A stretch of 60,943 nt of DNA. Source: Peptococcaceae bacterium UBA5752. GTDB taxonomy: Bacteria; Bacillota; Dehalobacteriia; UBA4068. Below the pieces are notes generated by a model, which searched no databases, was not told the DNA's origin, and saw only the letters and a list, made by a program, of their open reading frames with translations. Shown here in pieces: positions 41,610 to 50,983 of the stretch. The position numbers were made by a program, and so were the translations under genes. The stretch is taken from contig DIFI01000001.1 in NCBI GenBank assembly GCA_002419055.1, positions 1 to 60,943 on the forward strand. The letters are read 5' to 3'. Positions within the stretch are counted from its first letter, which is position 1. Each line of letters begins with the position of its first letter.

Positions 41610-43808
41610 ATGGCCAAATATGCAGATACAGTGATCAATAGAAAGATAGCCGCGGTAGATAAAGTCTTTAGCTATGCTATCCCCAAACAATGGCAAAAAC
41701 AGATTGTACCGGGCATGATAGTGCGCGTGCCTTTCAATCGCGAACTAATTGAGGCTGTAGTTGTAGCTACCGGTGACAATCCGCCGCCAAATATTAGTCT
41801 CAGAGAGATTGAGGCACTTGTTTATGATCAGCCTTTATTCAGTCGGCAGCTATTGCAACTCTCGCGGTGGGTCGCCGATTATTATTGCTGCCCCTGGGTC
41901 AGCGCTATGCAAGCGATGTTACCTGCCGGTCTGATGCTCAGCGGTAGCATGCCCCGCGCAGCTTTAGGCGAATATTATTACTGGCAAGAAGACTCAAAAC
42001 AAAAGTTAACACCGTTACAACAACGGTTGGCTGATTACTTAATACTACATAAAGAAGCTGAGCGCAGCCAATTATTGGCTGCCGGTTTCAAGCATGCCTT
42101 TTTAAACAGTATGATCAAAAAGGGTAATATTGGCAGCCAGAAGCGGCGTATAAGTGCCTTTGGCGACAGTTTTAATACTCAAAAAACAGTATTAAGCCAA
42201 TCTCAGCAGCAAGCCATCAAGGAAATCGCAGATTTTTGGCGTGACAATGATAATCCGGTGTTATTGTTTGGTGTTGCCGGTGGCGGTAAAACCGAAATCT
42301 ATTTGCATCTGATTGAGCAAATATTATCGCAAGGACAGCAGGCAATTGTGCTTGTTCCCGAGATAGCTCTTTCCGCACAGATGGTGGAGATGCTCCATCT
42401 GCGTTTGTCCGGTCCGGTGGCTGTACTTCACAGCGGTTTAAACGGCGCCGACAGACGGCGCATTTGGCAGGAAATTGCCGAAGGCAGTATTGACGTGGTG
42501 GTAGGTGCTCGTTCAGCAGTATTTGCTCCCCTGCCAAGGCTGGGACTGATCATTATTGATGAAGAACATGAGAACAGCTATAAGCAGGATAATCAACCGC
42601 GTTTTCATGCCCGTGAGACAGCATTAATGCGCTGTCGCCTGTCCGGTGCAAAACTATTGTTAGGCAGTGCCACACCGGCAATTGAAAGCTTTTATAAAGC
42701 CGAAAACGGAGAATACCGTTTAGTACAATTGCGTGACCGCTATTATCCGGCTCCGCCACCGCAAATCGAAATCGTTGATATGCGCGAGCAGCTTAGATGC
42801 GGAAACCGTTCAATATTCAGTCAACAATTGGTATCAGCAATTGATCGTGCTTTAAATCGCCGCGAGCAGACAGCGTTATTTATTAACCGCCGTGGCTACT
42901 ATTCATTTTATTCCTGCCGGAGCTGCGGCGAGGCGGTTTACTGCCCGCATTGTAATATTGCGATGGCTTATCATAAGGATAAAAACCTTCTTTGCTGTCA
43001 TTATTGCGGCATGAGCATGGCATTGCCCGAGGTATGTCCTCATTGTGGTTCCAAAGCGATCCGTCATTTTGGTATCGGTACCGAAAGGGTATGCGATGAG
43101 ATATCAAAGCTATTTCCTCAAGCCAGGGTTGCACGGCTTGACAGTGACGTGATGAATAAAAAAGGAGCCCATCAGCGGATTATAAGTGAGATGCGCGAAG
43201 GTCAGCTTGATATACTGGTCGGCACGCAGATGATTGCCAAAGGGCTTGATTTTCCCCAGCTGACCGTTGCAGCGGTAATTGCTGCCGATACTTTGCTTAA
43301 TCTGCCTGACTGGCTGGCTGCGGAACGGACTTTCCAGTTGCTCAATCAGTTGGCAGGGCGTGCCGGACGCAGGCAACGTCAGGGTGAAGTGATTATTCAA
43401 ACATATATGCCGGAGGCGCTGGCGTTACAAGCCGTAGCTGCGGATGATTATCAAGGGTTTTATCAAACTGAGCTTGCCCAAAGGCAAATGCATGATTACC
43501 CGCCATTCAAACACTTGCTGCGTTTATTGTTCAGCTGCAGCAGCCTGTCGCCGTTGGTTACAGCTACCGCGGCCTGGGGTAATCATTTACAAAAGATCAT
43601 TGGCGATCAAGGTATAGTATATGGTCCGGCCGCAGCGCCGCTGGCTAAAATCAAAGACCGTTGGCGTTACCATATTATTCTTAAAGGCGATGATCTTCAG
43701 TTACTGAGAAATGCAGTAGAACAGGCGGAAACATTGATAACAGACAGCGGACTGCCTATAAAAGATATCATTATCAGCATTGATGTCGAACCGATGAATT
43801 TGATGTAG
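41610..43808 (+). CDS. priA: Primosomal protein N', replication-restart helicase
   Basis: A 732-aa helicase that reloads the replisome at stalled forks. The N-terminal 3'-end binding domain (about 1-105) is followed by a helicase core with Walker A GVAGGGKTE and DEEH box (IIIDEEHENSY). The zinc-binding insert has eight cysteines (CRSCGEAVYCPHC...CCHYCGM...VCPHCG, about 433-475). AGAGGTAAAA precedes the ATG. It heads the priA-def-fmt run typical of Bacillota. Confidence 0.97.
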   Translation: MAKYADTVINRKIAAVDKVFSYAIPKQWQKQIVPGMIVRVPFNRELIEAVVVATGDNPPPNISLREIEALVYDQPLFSRQLLQLSRWVADYYCCPWVSAMQAMLPAGLMLSGSMPRAALGEYYYWQEDSKQKLTPLQQRLADYLILHKEAERSQLLAAGFKHAFLNSMIKKGNIGSQKRRISAFGDSFNTQKTVLSQSQQQAIKEIADFWRDNDNPVLLFGVAGGGKTEIYLHLIEQILSQGQQAIVLVPEIALSAQMVEMLHLRLSGPVAVLHSGLNGADRRRIWQEIAEGSIDVVVGARSAVFAPLPRLGLIIIDEEHENSYKQDNQPRFHARETALMRCRLSGAKLLLGSATPAIESFYKAENGEYRLVQLRDRYYPAPPPQIEIVDMREQLRCGNRSIFSQQLVSAIDRALNRREQTALFINRRGYYSFYSCRSCGEAVYCPHCNIAMAYHKDKNLLCCHYCGMSMALPEVCPHCGSKAIRHFGIGTERVCDEISKLFPQARVARLDSDVMNKKGAHQRIISEMREGQLDILVGTQMIAKGLDFPQLTVAAVIAADTLLNLPDWLAAERTFQLLNQLAGRAGRRQRQGEVIIQTYMPEALALQAVAADDYQGFYQTELAQRQMHDYPPFKHLLRLLFSCSSLSPLVTATAAWGNHLQKIIGDQGIVYGPAAAPLAKIKDRWRYHIILKGDDLQLLRNAVEQAETLITDSGLPIKDIIISIDVEPMNLM

Positions 43809-43893
43809 AATCATGCAGGATTGATTTTAATGGATATTAAGTATATAATTAACCAAATAAAAGCAATATTAAATAGCAGGGGGCGGCAATTTG

Positions 43894-44355
43894 ATGGCAA
43901 ATGTTCGGCAGATTACAAAAGTTGGTGATCCAATTTTAAGAGAAAAGGCAGTGCAGGTGCGGCGTTTTAATGAAGCGCTCGCCAATCTGCTTGATGATAT
44001 GGCGCATACAATGTATAAAAGCGAAGGTATCGGTTTAGCTGCGCCGCAAATTGGTATCGGCAAGCAGCTGATCGTTGTTGATGAAGGTGAAGGCGAAGGT
44101 TTATTTGAAATGGTTAATCCTAAAATTATCTATACCGAAGGCAACAAATCGGCAATTGAGTACTGTTTATCGGTACCGGGTCGCGGCGGTAGAGTTGATC
44201 GGGCTACCAAAATTACTATTGAGGCGCAGGATAGACATGGCAAAGTTTTCGATCTTGAAGCAGAGGGCTCTTTAGCAAGGGTATTCCAGCATGAAATAGA
44301 TCATCTTCAAGGCATATTGTTTATTGATATAATGACGGAAGAGGTAGAAGATTAA
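43894..44355 (+). CDS. def: Peptide deformylase
   Basis: Removes the formyl group from nascent proteins. 153 aa from the ATG; a TTG three bases upstream is also in frame. Motif 1, GIGLAAPQIGI, and motif 3, HEIDHLQG (two metal His and catalytic Glu), are intact. Motif 2 reads EYCLS rather than the usual EGCLS: the metal Cys is kept, but a bulky Tyr replaces a near-invariant Gly. It overlaps fmt by 1 bp, pairing the enzymes that remove and add formyl groups. Confidence 0.95.
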   Translation: MANVRQITKVGDPILREKAVQVRRFNEALANLLDDMAHTMYKSEGIGLAAPQIGIGKQLIVVDEGEGEGLFEMVNPKIIYTEGNKSAIEYCLSVPGRGGRVDRATKITIEAQDRHGKVFDLEAEGSLARVFQHEIDHLQGILFIDIMTEEVED

Positions 44356-45284
44356 TGCGTATCGTTTATATGGGCAGCCCCGATTTTGCGGCTGCTCCTC
44401 TTAAACGTTTGATTGAAGCCGGTTACGATATTGCCTGTGTTGTGACACGTCCCGATATGCCCAAAAACCGCGGTGGCCAGTTGACGGCAACACCGGTCAA
44501 AGGAGTTGCTGAACTTGCCAATATTGCAGTATTTCAGCCGTCGAAGATCAATCAGCCCGAGAGCGTGGCTTATCTGCAGGCTCTGGGCGCCGATATTTTT
44601 GTGGTAGTGGCCTTTGGTCAATTACTGAAACCGGCGGTTTTGGCTCTGCCGCCGCTTGGCATCATCAATATTCATGCCTCATTGCTGCCTGCTTACCGCG
44701 GTGCGGCGCCGATCAATCGAGTGATCATAAACGGTGAAACTCTCACCGGCGTAACCAGCATGTATATTGATGAAGGTATGGATACCGGCGATATGATATT
44801 AAGTAGCAGTTGTCCGATCAATGATGAGGATGACTTTGGCGTCATTCATGATCGCTTGCGGGATCTCGGAGGAGAGTTGTTGATAAAAACACTGGACGCT
44901 ATAGCTAACGGCACTGCGCCGCGTACACCGCAGGATCCGCAGCTGGCGTCTTATGCACCGCTGCTGACTAGAGAAGATGAATTGCTTGATTGGCGCTTGG
45001 ATGCCCTTTCGTTGCATAATCGGGTACGTGGCCTTTCACCATTCCCCGGAGCTTATAGTTTTCTTGCGGGAAAAAGGTTAAAAATTTTACGTAGCTCTTA
45101 TAGCCTGCAGACGGTTAATGTTGATTGCGGACAAATAGTGTCAGTAAATGCGCAAGCTATAGACATTGCTTGCGGTAACGGTATATTGCAAATAAAAGAG
45201 TTGCAGCCGGAAGGTAAAAAACGCATGGATGCGCGGGCATTTGCCTGTGGTTACGGTATAAAACAAGGTATGTGTTTGGGTTAA
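44355..45284 (+). CDS. fmt: Methionyl-tRNA formyltransferase
   Basis: Formylates initiator Met-tRNA using 10-formyltetrahydrofolate. 309 aa. The N-terminal transferase domain holds NIHASLLPAYRGAAPINRVI with the catalytic Asn-His pair and the later Asp in DEGMDTGDM. The C-terminal OB-like tRNA-binding domain starts near residue 205 (RVRGLSPFPGAY). Its ATG overlaps the def stop, so translation is coupled. Confidence 0.97.
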   Translation: MRIVYMGSPDFAAAPLKRLIEAGYDIACVVTRPDMPKNRGGQLTATPVKGVAELANIAVFQPSKINQPESVAYLQALGADIFVVVAFGQLLKPAVLALPPLGIINIHASLLPAYRGAAPINRVIINGETLTGVTSMYIDEGMDTGDMILSSSCPINDEDDFGVIHDRLRDLGGELLIKTLDAIANGTAPRTPQDPQLASYAPLLTREDELLDWRLDALSLHNRVRGLSPFPGAYSFLAGKRLKILRSSYSLQTVNVDCGQIVSVNAQAIDIACGNGILQIKELQPEGKKRMDARAFACGYGIKQGMCLG

Positions 45285-45298
45285 AAGGAGAAGGCAAG

Positions 45299-45988
45299 AT
45301 GTATTACTATTATAACGGTTGGTCATGGGTACTGCTATTAGCTGCTATTATATTGTCAGCGGTTGCTCAGTTTAAAGTTTCTTCAACTTACAGCAAATAT
45401 GCAAAGGTGTATTCAAAAAGCCAGCGTCCGGCTTGTGACATCGCCCGGCAGATACTCAACTTTAACGGTCTTGGTAATCTGCCGATTCAGCAGATCGAGG
45501 GCAAACTAACAGACCATTATGATCCCCGTGCCAAGGTATTGCGTCTTTCAAAAGGTGTCTATGGAAGCCCTTCTGTGGCAGCATTGGGAGTTGCGGCTCA
45601 TGAAGCGGGACATGCGATGCAGGATGCAGAAGGTTATATGCCACTAAAAATCCGCAATTCTCTGATACCTGTTGCACGCTTTGGCTCAACAGCCTCATGG
45701 ATATTAATTATCGTGGGTTTTATAATGGGAGCTTTAGGTTTGGTGCAGCTGGGAATAATTTTATTTTCCTGTGTGGTAGTTTTTCAATTGGTGACACTGC
45801 CGGTCGAATTTAATGCGTCATCGCGTGCTTTAGCGTCGCTTGAGGGTGGCGGGTTTTTGGATAGCGGGGAAATTGTGCAAACAAAAAAAGTGCTTAGCGC
45901 CGCAGCTTTCACTTATGTGGCAGCAGTGTTAGTGTCTTTATTGCAATTGCTGCGTTTAATTCTTATTTTCAGCGGCAGGCGGTCGTAG
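45299..45988 (+). CDS. Zinc metallopeptidase, YugP family
   Basis: A 229-aa membrane metallopeptidase of the YugP/DUF2363 family. The N-terminal helix (about 8-25) is followed by the zinc motif AAHEAGHAMQD near residue 100 (HExxH) and two or three C-terminal helices (about 120-160 and 200-225). The substrate is unknown. The start at 45299 follows AAAAGGAGAAGG; the frame extends into fmt but without a site. It sits between fmt and rsmB, and is often found there in Clostridia. Confidence 0.9.
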   Translation: MYYYYNGWSWVLLLAAIILSAVAQFKVSSTYSKYAKVYSKSQRPACDIARQILNFNGLGNLPIQQIEGKLTDHYDPRAKVLRLSKGVYGSPSVAALGVAAHEAGHAMQDAEGYMPLKIRNSLIPVARFGSTASWILIIVGFIMGALGLVQLGIILFSCVVVFQLVTLPVEFNASSRALASLEGGGFLDSGEIVQTKKVLSAAAFTYVAAVLVSLLQLLRLILIFSGRRS

Positions 45989-45989
45989 T

Positions 45990-47375
45990 ATGATGGATAA
46001 GCAGACGCAGACAGCTACAAAAGTAATCGGTGCCCGAGAAGCAGTTTTAATCGGTTTGCTCAAAGTTGAGCGTGAACGCGGCTATTCTCATATTGTGCTT
46101 AATCAAGTATTGTCAGCCTCGGCTATGGAGTCGCGGGAGCGGAAATTAACAACGGAAATTTTCTATGGCAGCTTGCGGATGCGGGCTGCTATAGATTTTA
46201 TATTGAGCCGGCTGCTGACTCGGCCTATGTCCGAACAAACGGCACAGCTTTTAGCGGTACTGCGTTTGAGTTTGTATCAATTAGTATATATGGAACGGAT
46301 ACCGGACTTTTCTGTTGTTAATGAAGCTGTAAAACTAGCTAAAAAGTATTGCAGCAAACAAGAGTCCGGAGTGGTTAATGCAGTGCTGCGTAACTATCTG
46401 CGGCGTAAGGATAATCTCAGCTTGCCGGAGCGCGAGCAGGGCAGCGAATATCTTATTACTACTCTTTCCCATCCGCGGTGGCTGATCGAATATTTGCTTG
46501 AATATCAGTCTTTTGATGAGGTCGAAGCTTATTGCCTTTATAATAATGCATCTCATCTGCTTTCTTTGCGGACAAATACATTAAAAACGACTCCCGAACA
46601 ATTATTGGAGTCTTTGGCAGCTGAAGGAATAAATGCACATCAGGGCAGGTATGCCCCCGAATCGATAATCGTTGATGAAGGCATCAATTTATCAGCAAAT
46701 AGTGTGTTTAAAGCCGGTTTGTTTGCGCCCCAAGGAGAAGCATCGATGCTGGCAGCTTTGGCTTTATCGCCAAACCCTGGGTCTGTCGTTTATGATCTTT
46801 GCGCTGCCCCGGGCAGTAAAAGTATTCATATGGCGCAATTGATGGCCAACGAAGGCCAGATTTGTGCTTTCGATATCCATAGCAGCCGCATCGCGTTAAT
46901 TAAAAATGCTGCCAAACACCTTGGCGCAACAATTATCGATTGCGTAGAAGCAGACTCCCGTAAATTACCGGCAAAATTTGCGCAAGGCGCCGATTATCTG
47001 CTTCTGGATGCTCCGTGTAGCGGGCTGGGTGTTTTGAGCAGGCGCGCAGACTCCCGCTGGCGTAAGCAATTAAGCGATATTGATCAGATAGCCGAGTTAT
47101 CACTGGAGCTTTTGACGGCGGCAGCCAAGTATTTACGTAGTGGCGGTTTGCTTTGTTATACAACCTGTACAATCACAAAACAAGAGAATTTTGATAATCT
47201 TAAACGATTTTTATTGGCACATGATGATTTTGAGTTGATGCCCTTGACCCATCTACTGCCTTTATTTACCAAACAGGCGGATAAAGATGCTTTGGAAAAA
47301 GGATATATACAACTTGATCCTTATCATCATGGTATTGAGGGATTTTTCATCTCACTGCTGCGTAAGACAAAATAA
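45990..47375 (+). CDS. rsmB: 16S rRNA cytosine-967 C5-methyltransferase
   Basis: A 461-aa RsmB/Sun enzyme: an N-terminal NusB-like RNA-binding domain (about 15-140) and a SAM methyltransferase domain. The SAM loop is LCAAPGSKSIHMA, the catalytic Cys pair is in DAPCSGLG and TTCTITKQEN. Some signature positions differ slightly from E. coli (GSK for GGK), as in many Bacillota. It starts 1 bp after the peptidase gene. In Bacillus subtilis rlmN follows, but here the phosphatase prpC follows directly. Confidence 0.95.
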   Translation: MMDKQTQTATKVIGAREAVLIGLLKVERERGYSHIVLNQVLSASAMESRERKLTTEIFYGSLRMRAAIDFILSRLLTRPMSEQTAQLLAVLRLSLYQLVYMERIPDFSVVNEAVKLAKKYCSKQESGVVNAVLRNYLRRKDNLSLPEREQGSEYLITTLSHPRWLIEYLLEYQSFDEVEAYCLYNNASHLLSLRTNTLKTTPEQLLESLAAEGINAHQGRYAPESIIVDEGINLSANSVFKAGLFAPQGEASMLAALALSPNPGSVVYDLCAAPGSKSIHMAQLMANEGQICAFDIHSSRIALIKNAAKHLGATIIDCVEADSRKLPAKFAQGADYLLLDAPCSGLGVLSRRADSRWRKQLSDIDQIAELSLELLTAAAKYLRSGGLLCYTTCTITKQENFDNLKRFLLAHDDFELMPLTHLLPLFTKQADKDALEKGYIQLDPYHHGIEGFFISLLRKTK

Positions 47376-47459
47376 GTGCTTAAATGCGGTAAACTTGACA
47401 ACCGCTTGTTTTGCTGTTACTATTATTCTGCAAAATCCTCAATTTTAGGAGGTATTATA

Positions 47460-48167
47460 ATGCATTCGCATTATATTTCCCATGTTGGAGCTGTAAGAAA
47501 AAATAACGAAGACGCGGTTTATTGTGATGATAAAGCCGGTGTTTATGCAGTGGCAGACGGTATCGGCGGTAGCCAAGCCGGTGAAGTTGCCAGCGCTATG
47601 GTGGTGCAGGTTATTGCCGATAAACTTGGTAATCAAACCGATGGCGAGCCGCTGATATTACTTAGAGAAGCTTATTATGAAGCTAACGATTTGTTATTCA
47701 ACGCAGGAAAACAAAGGGCTCTCGATGGCATGGGTACAACTTTGACTACCGTTATGGTGCGTGGTGACAAAATATATTTGGTACATGTCGGAGACAGCCG
47801 TGCATATCTTATAAACAAGCAGGGAATCTGTCAACTTTCGACAGATCATACGTTAGTAAACGAGTTAGTTAAAGACGGCAGAATTACGCAGGCAGAGGCA
47901 GAAAAGCATCCCCGCCGCAATATTATTACACGTTCACTTGGCGCGGATTTATTGGTTGAAGTAGATGAGAGAGAAGTAAATTGGCAAAAAGAGGACTATT
48001 TGCTGTTGTGCAGCGATGGTCTTTATTCAATGGTTGAGGATAGAGAAATTCAGGAGATTACGCTAAATAGCGATGATCTCCAATCTGCATTGGAGCTGAT
48101 GGTAAAGATAGCCATTGACAGAGGCGGTTATGATAACATTTCCGTAATACTTGTACCGCATCAATGA
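47460..48167 (+). CDS. prpC: PP2C-type Ser/Thr protein phosphatase
   Basis: A 235-aa metal-dependent phosphatase that reverses the partner kinase. The metal-binding Asp residues are in NEDAVY, ADGIGG, CSDGL and GGYDNISV; the DGMGTTLT and HVGDSRAYL strands are canonical. The start at 47460 follows AGGAGG; the open frame reaches 28 codons upstream. It is 27 bp from the kinase gene. PrpC-PrkC pairs in Bacillota act in growth, cell-wall control and spore germination. Confidence 0.96.
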   Translation: MHSHYISHVGAVRKNNEDAVYCDDKAGVYAVADGIGGSQAGEVASAMVVQVIADKLGNQTDGEPLILLREAYYEANDLLFNAGKQRALDGMGTTLTTVMVRGDKIYLVHVGDSRAYLINKQGICQLSTDHTLVNELVKDGRITQAEAEKHPRRNIITRSLGADLLVEVDEREVNWQKEDYLLLCSDGLYSMVEDREIQEITLNSDDLQSALELMVKIAIDRGGYDNISVILVPHQ

Positions 48168-48194
48168 TTGTCTGAATGATCCGGAGGGCTAATA

Positions 48195-50093
48195 ATGATA
48201 GGTAAGCTATTTAATAATCGATATGAAATAAAAGAAAAGCTTGGTTCCGGCGGTACTGCTATTGTTTATCGTGGTCAAGACACTTTGCTTGGCCGGGCGG
48301 TGACGATTAAAATACTGCGCGAGGAATATGCTTCGGACGAAGATTTTGTTCGTCGCTTTCGGCGTGAAGCGCAAGCCGTAGCCAGTCTTTCACATAATAA
48401 TATTGTCGCCGTCTACGACGTCGGCTATGAAGAAAACATGCATTATATTGTCATGGAGTTTGTCGAGGGTATGTCGCTTAAAGATATGATAAAGCAGACC
48501 GGAGCCTTCCAGATTGTTGATGGGGTGGCAATCATTACCCAGATTTTGGCTGCAATCGAACATGCTCATGAACATGGCATTATTCATCGTGATATCAAAC
48601 CGCATAATATTTTGATCGGTAATGACGGCCGGGCCAAAGTCACAGATTTTGGTATTGCTGTCGGTATGACCGAAATGACCCAAACATATAGTACTTCTTC
48701 GCGTATTATGGGTTCGGTACATTATATCTCACCGGAACAGGTACAAGGTTTGCCGGTAACCGAAAAATCGGATATCTATTCCGCAGCGGTTGTTTTTTAT
48801 GAAATGCTCACCGGGCAGGTTCCTTTTGCCGGTGATACGCCTATCAGCATTGCCATGCAGCATGTCCAAGGCGAATTGCCTCTGCCTCATCAGGTTAATC
48901 CTGACGTGCCGATAGCGCTTTCCTATGTGGTAATGAGAGCAATGCGTAAAAACCCAGATGCCCGTTATGATTCGGCAAAAGCATTTATGGAAGCAATCAG
49001 AACTGCAGTTAATGATACTGATGGCACCAACAAGGTTGAAGAAGAACAAAGTCTGGATGCAAAATTAGCCGAAGTATTTCGTACGATGGGTGATAATGAG
49101 CAGAGTAACAATGATATTGCTCCACTGATATCAGATGATTATATAAACCCACATAAAAAAACAGATAAGACAAAAAAAATATTTATTATTATCGGAGCTA
49201 TATTAATAGGGGTAGCAGTTTGGGCAGCAATACAATTAGGGCTCTTCCTCTATGGTAATGATAAAGTTGTCATACCCGATGTAGTCGGAGAGAATGTTGA
49301 CGATGCGGAAGAAACATTGACTGATTTAGGGCTGGACGTTTCTGTTACGATGAAAAGTGACGAGGAAGTAAAAACTGATCTGGTAATCAGCCAGTCATTG
49401 AAGCCTGATCAAAAAGTCGGTAAAGGGCGCGAGATTAAGCTGGTTGTCAGCAGCGGCAGTGAGGAAATCGAAGTGCCCGATGTGGTAGGAAAATCACAAA
49501 AAGCGGCTGAGACGGCATTAGAGAAGAAAGGCTTGAAGGCGGAAGTTACCGAAGAAAATAGCACTACAGTTGAAGCGGGTAATGTAATCAGTCAATCGCC
49601 CGAGGCCGGAGAAACAGTTGGAGTCGATACGAAAGTCAATTTAGTAATCAGTTTGGGCACCAAGGCGGTAAAGCTAACTATGCCTAATTTGGTTGGAAAT
49701 TCGTTAACCGAAGCTAAAAAGACAATCAGCGATTGCGGTTTATTTATTGAAAAAATCCAATATACAAGCAGTAATGAGTATTACAGCGGTATTGTCATAA
49801 AGCAGAGTATTGCCCCAGACACCGAGTTGGAGGAGGGAAATTATGTGACTTTAACGGTTAGCGAAGGCCCCGGCCCTTCTGCCAAGACAACCGATGTAAA
49901 CTATAGCGTAGTTGATGATGGTAATGATCATCAAGTAAAGATTATTGTTACTGATTCTGCCGCTTCACGAGAGGTCTACAACAAAACTGTTGCCGGTGGG
50001 ACTTATATCAGCCAAACAGTGACCTTCTATAATGAAGGAACAATCAGTATATACGTAGATGACGCTTTGGAAGACCAACAGCAGGTGTCTTAA
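48195..50093 (+). CDS. prkC: PASTA-domain Ser/Thr kinase (PrkC/Stk family)
   Basis: A 632-aa membrane kinase. The kinase domain (about 1-270) has GSGGTAIVYRG, the lysine in VTIKIL, HRDIKPHN and DFG; one transmembrane helix lies near 330-353. Three PASTA domains follow (about 358-425, 426-493 and 496-563), which bind muropeptides. A further 60-residue beta-rich tail (about 570-632) follows the last PASTA and is not part of it. AGGGCTAATA precedes the ATG, and rsgA starts within the stop codon. In spore formers the kinase can trigger germination on peptidoglycan fragments. Confidence 0.96.
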   Translation: MIGKLFNNRYEIKEKLGSGGTAIVYRGQDTLLGRAVTIKILREEYASDEDFVRRFRREAQAVASLSHNNIVAVYDVGYEENMHYIVMEFVEGMSLKDMIKQTGAFQIVDGVAIITQILAAIEHAHEHGIIHRDIKPHNILIGNDGRAKVTDFGIAVGMTEMTQTYSTSSRIMGSVHYISPEQVQGLPVTEKSDIYSAAVVFYEMLTGQVPFAGDTPISIAMQHVQGELPLPHQVNPDVPIALSYVVMRAMRKNPDARYDSAKAFMEAIRTAVNDTDGTNKVEEEQSLDAKLAEVFRTMGDNEQSNNDIAPLISDDYINPHKKTDKTKKIFIIIGAILIGVAVWAAIQLGLFLYGNDKVVIPDVVGENVDDAEETLTDLGLDVSVTMKSDEEVKTDLVISQSLKPDQKVGKGREIKLVVSSGSEEIEVPDVVGKSQKAAETALEKKGLKAEVTEENSTTVEAGNVISQSPEAGETVGVDTKVNLVISLGTKAVKLTMPNLVGNSLTEAKKTISDCGLFIEKIQYTSSNEYYSGIVIKQSIAPDTELEEGNYVTLTVSEGPGPSAKTTDVNYSVVDDGNDHQVKIIVTDSAASREVYNKTVAGGTYISQTVTFYNEGTISIYVDDALEDQQQVS

Positions 50094-50983
50094 TGGATCA
50101 TGAATGGTGTGGAATTGTTTTAAGCAATCACGGTGGCTTTTACGAAGTGCTGCTGAATAATGGTAGCAGCCAAACCTGTCACCTGCGCGGAAAGCTGCGT
50201 CTCAATGATTACGAAGGCGTGTGGGCCGGAGACCGGGTTTGGATAAGCATTGCCGATGATGGCAGCGCAATGATTGAGGGAATTTTTCCCCGCCACAATT
50301 TTCTCCTGCGTCCGCGAATTGCCAATGTCGATCAGGTTTTGGCGGTGATAGCCATTAACAATCCGCCACCTGATTTATTAATGATTGATAAACTGTTGAT
50401 TTCGGCGGAATACCAAGGTATTTCACCGCTAATCTGCATTAACAAGTGTGATTTGGATAGAAAGCATCTTGCCGAAACAATTAAAGAGACATATCAATCA
50501 GCAGGTTATCCGATTTGCGTGGTAAGCGCAATCGGGGGAGAAAATGTTGATGATTTGCTTTCCTTACTACGAGGGAAAATTTCGTTGTTGGCGGGCTGTT
50601 CCGGAGTAGGCAAATCGAGTTTAATCAATGTGCTGTTGCCGGATGCTGATCTGGAGACCGGTGGAGTCAGCCACCGCCTGCAACGGGGTCGCCATACAAC
50701 GCGATATGTTTCGATATTACAATTAGCCAGTGGCGGTTTGATTGCCGATACTCCCGGGTTTTCATTGTTGGATTTACCGACGGATCTTCAGCCGGAGCAG
50801 CTGCCGCAGCTTTATCCTGAGTTTCAGCTTCGTGATTCGTGCCGTTTTGATGGATGCCTTCACGACAAAGAACCCGATTGTGCTGTTAAGCAAGCTGTAG
50901 CGGATAATGAAATAGATTCGGAAAGATACCGTCGTTATATTAAAATATTAACGGAATTGCGGAGTAGGGAGGTAAGGTACTGA
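50093..50983 (+). CDS. rsgA: Small ribosomal subunit biogenesis GTPase RsgA
   Basis: A circularly permuted GTPase that checks late 30S assembly. 296 aa: N-terminal OB fold (1-65), then the permuted G motifs NKCD, GCSGVGKSSLIN and DTPGFS, and a C-terminal zinc site (CRFDGCLHDKEPDC). Its start codon overlaps the kinase stop and its own stop overlaps the rpe start, so the three are coupled. The prkC-rsgA-rpe order matches Bacillus. Confidence 0.96.
   Translation: MDHEWCGIVLSNHGGFYEVLLNNGSSQTCHLRGKLRLNDYEGVWAGDRVWISIADDGSAMIEGIFPRHNFLLRPRIANVDQVLAVIAINNPPPDLLMIDKLLISAEYQGISPLICINKCDLDRKHLAETIKETYQSAGYPICVVSAIGGENVDDLLSLLRGKISLLAGCSGVGKSSLINVLLPDADLETGGVSHRLQRGRHTTRYVSILQLASGGLIADTPGFSLLDLPTDLQPEQLPQLYPEFQLRDSCRFDGCLHDKEPDCAVKQAVADNEIDSERYRRYIKILTELRSREVRY

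Noticed and set aside
43810..43893. Possible small gene between priA and def
   Set aside because: Only AT-rich DNA and the def ribosome site are present.
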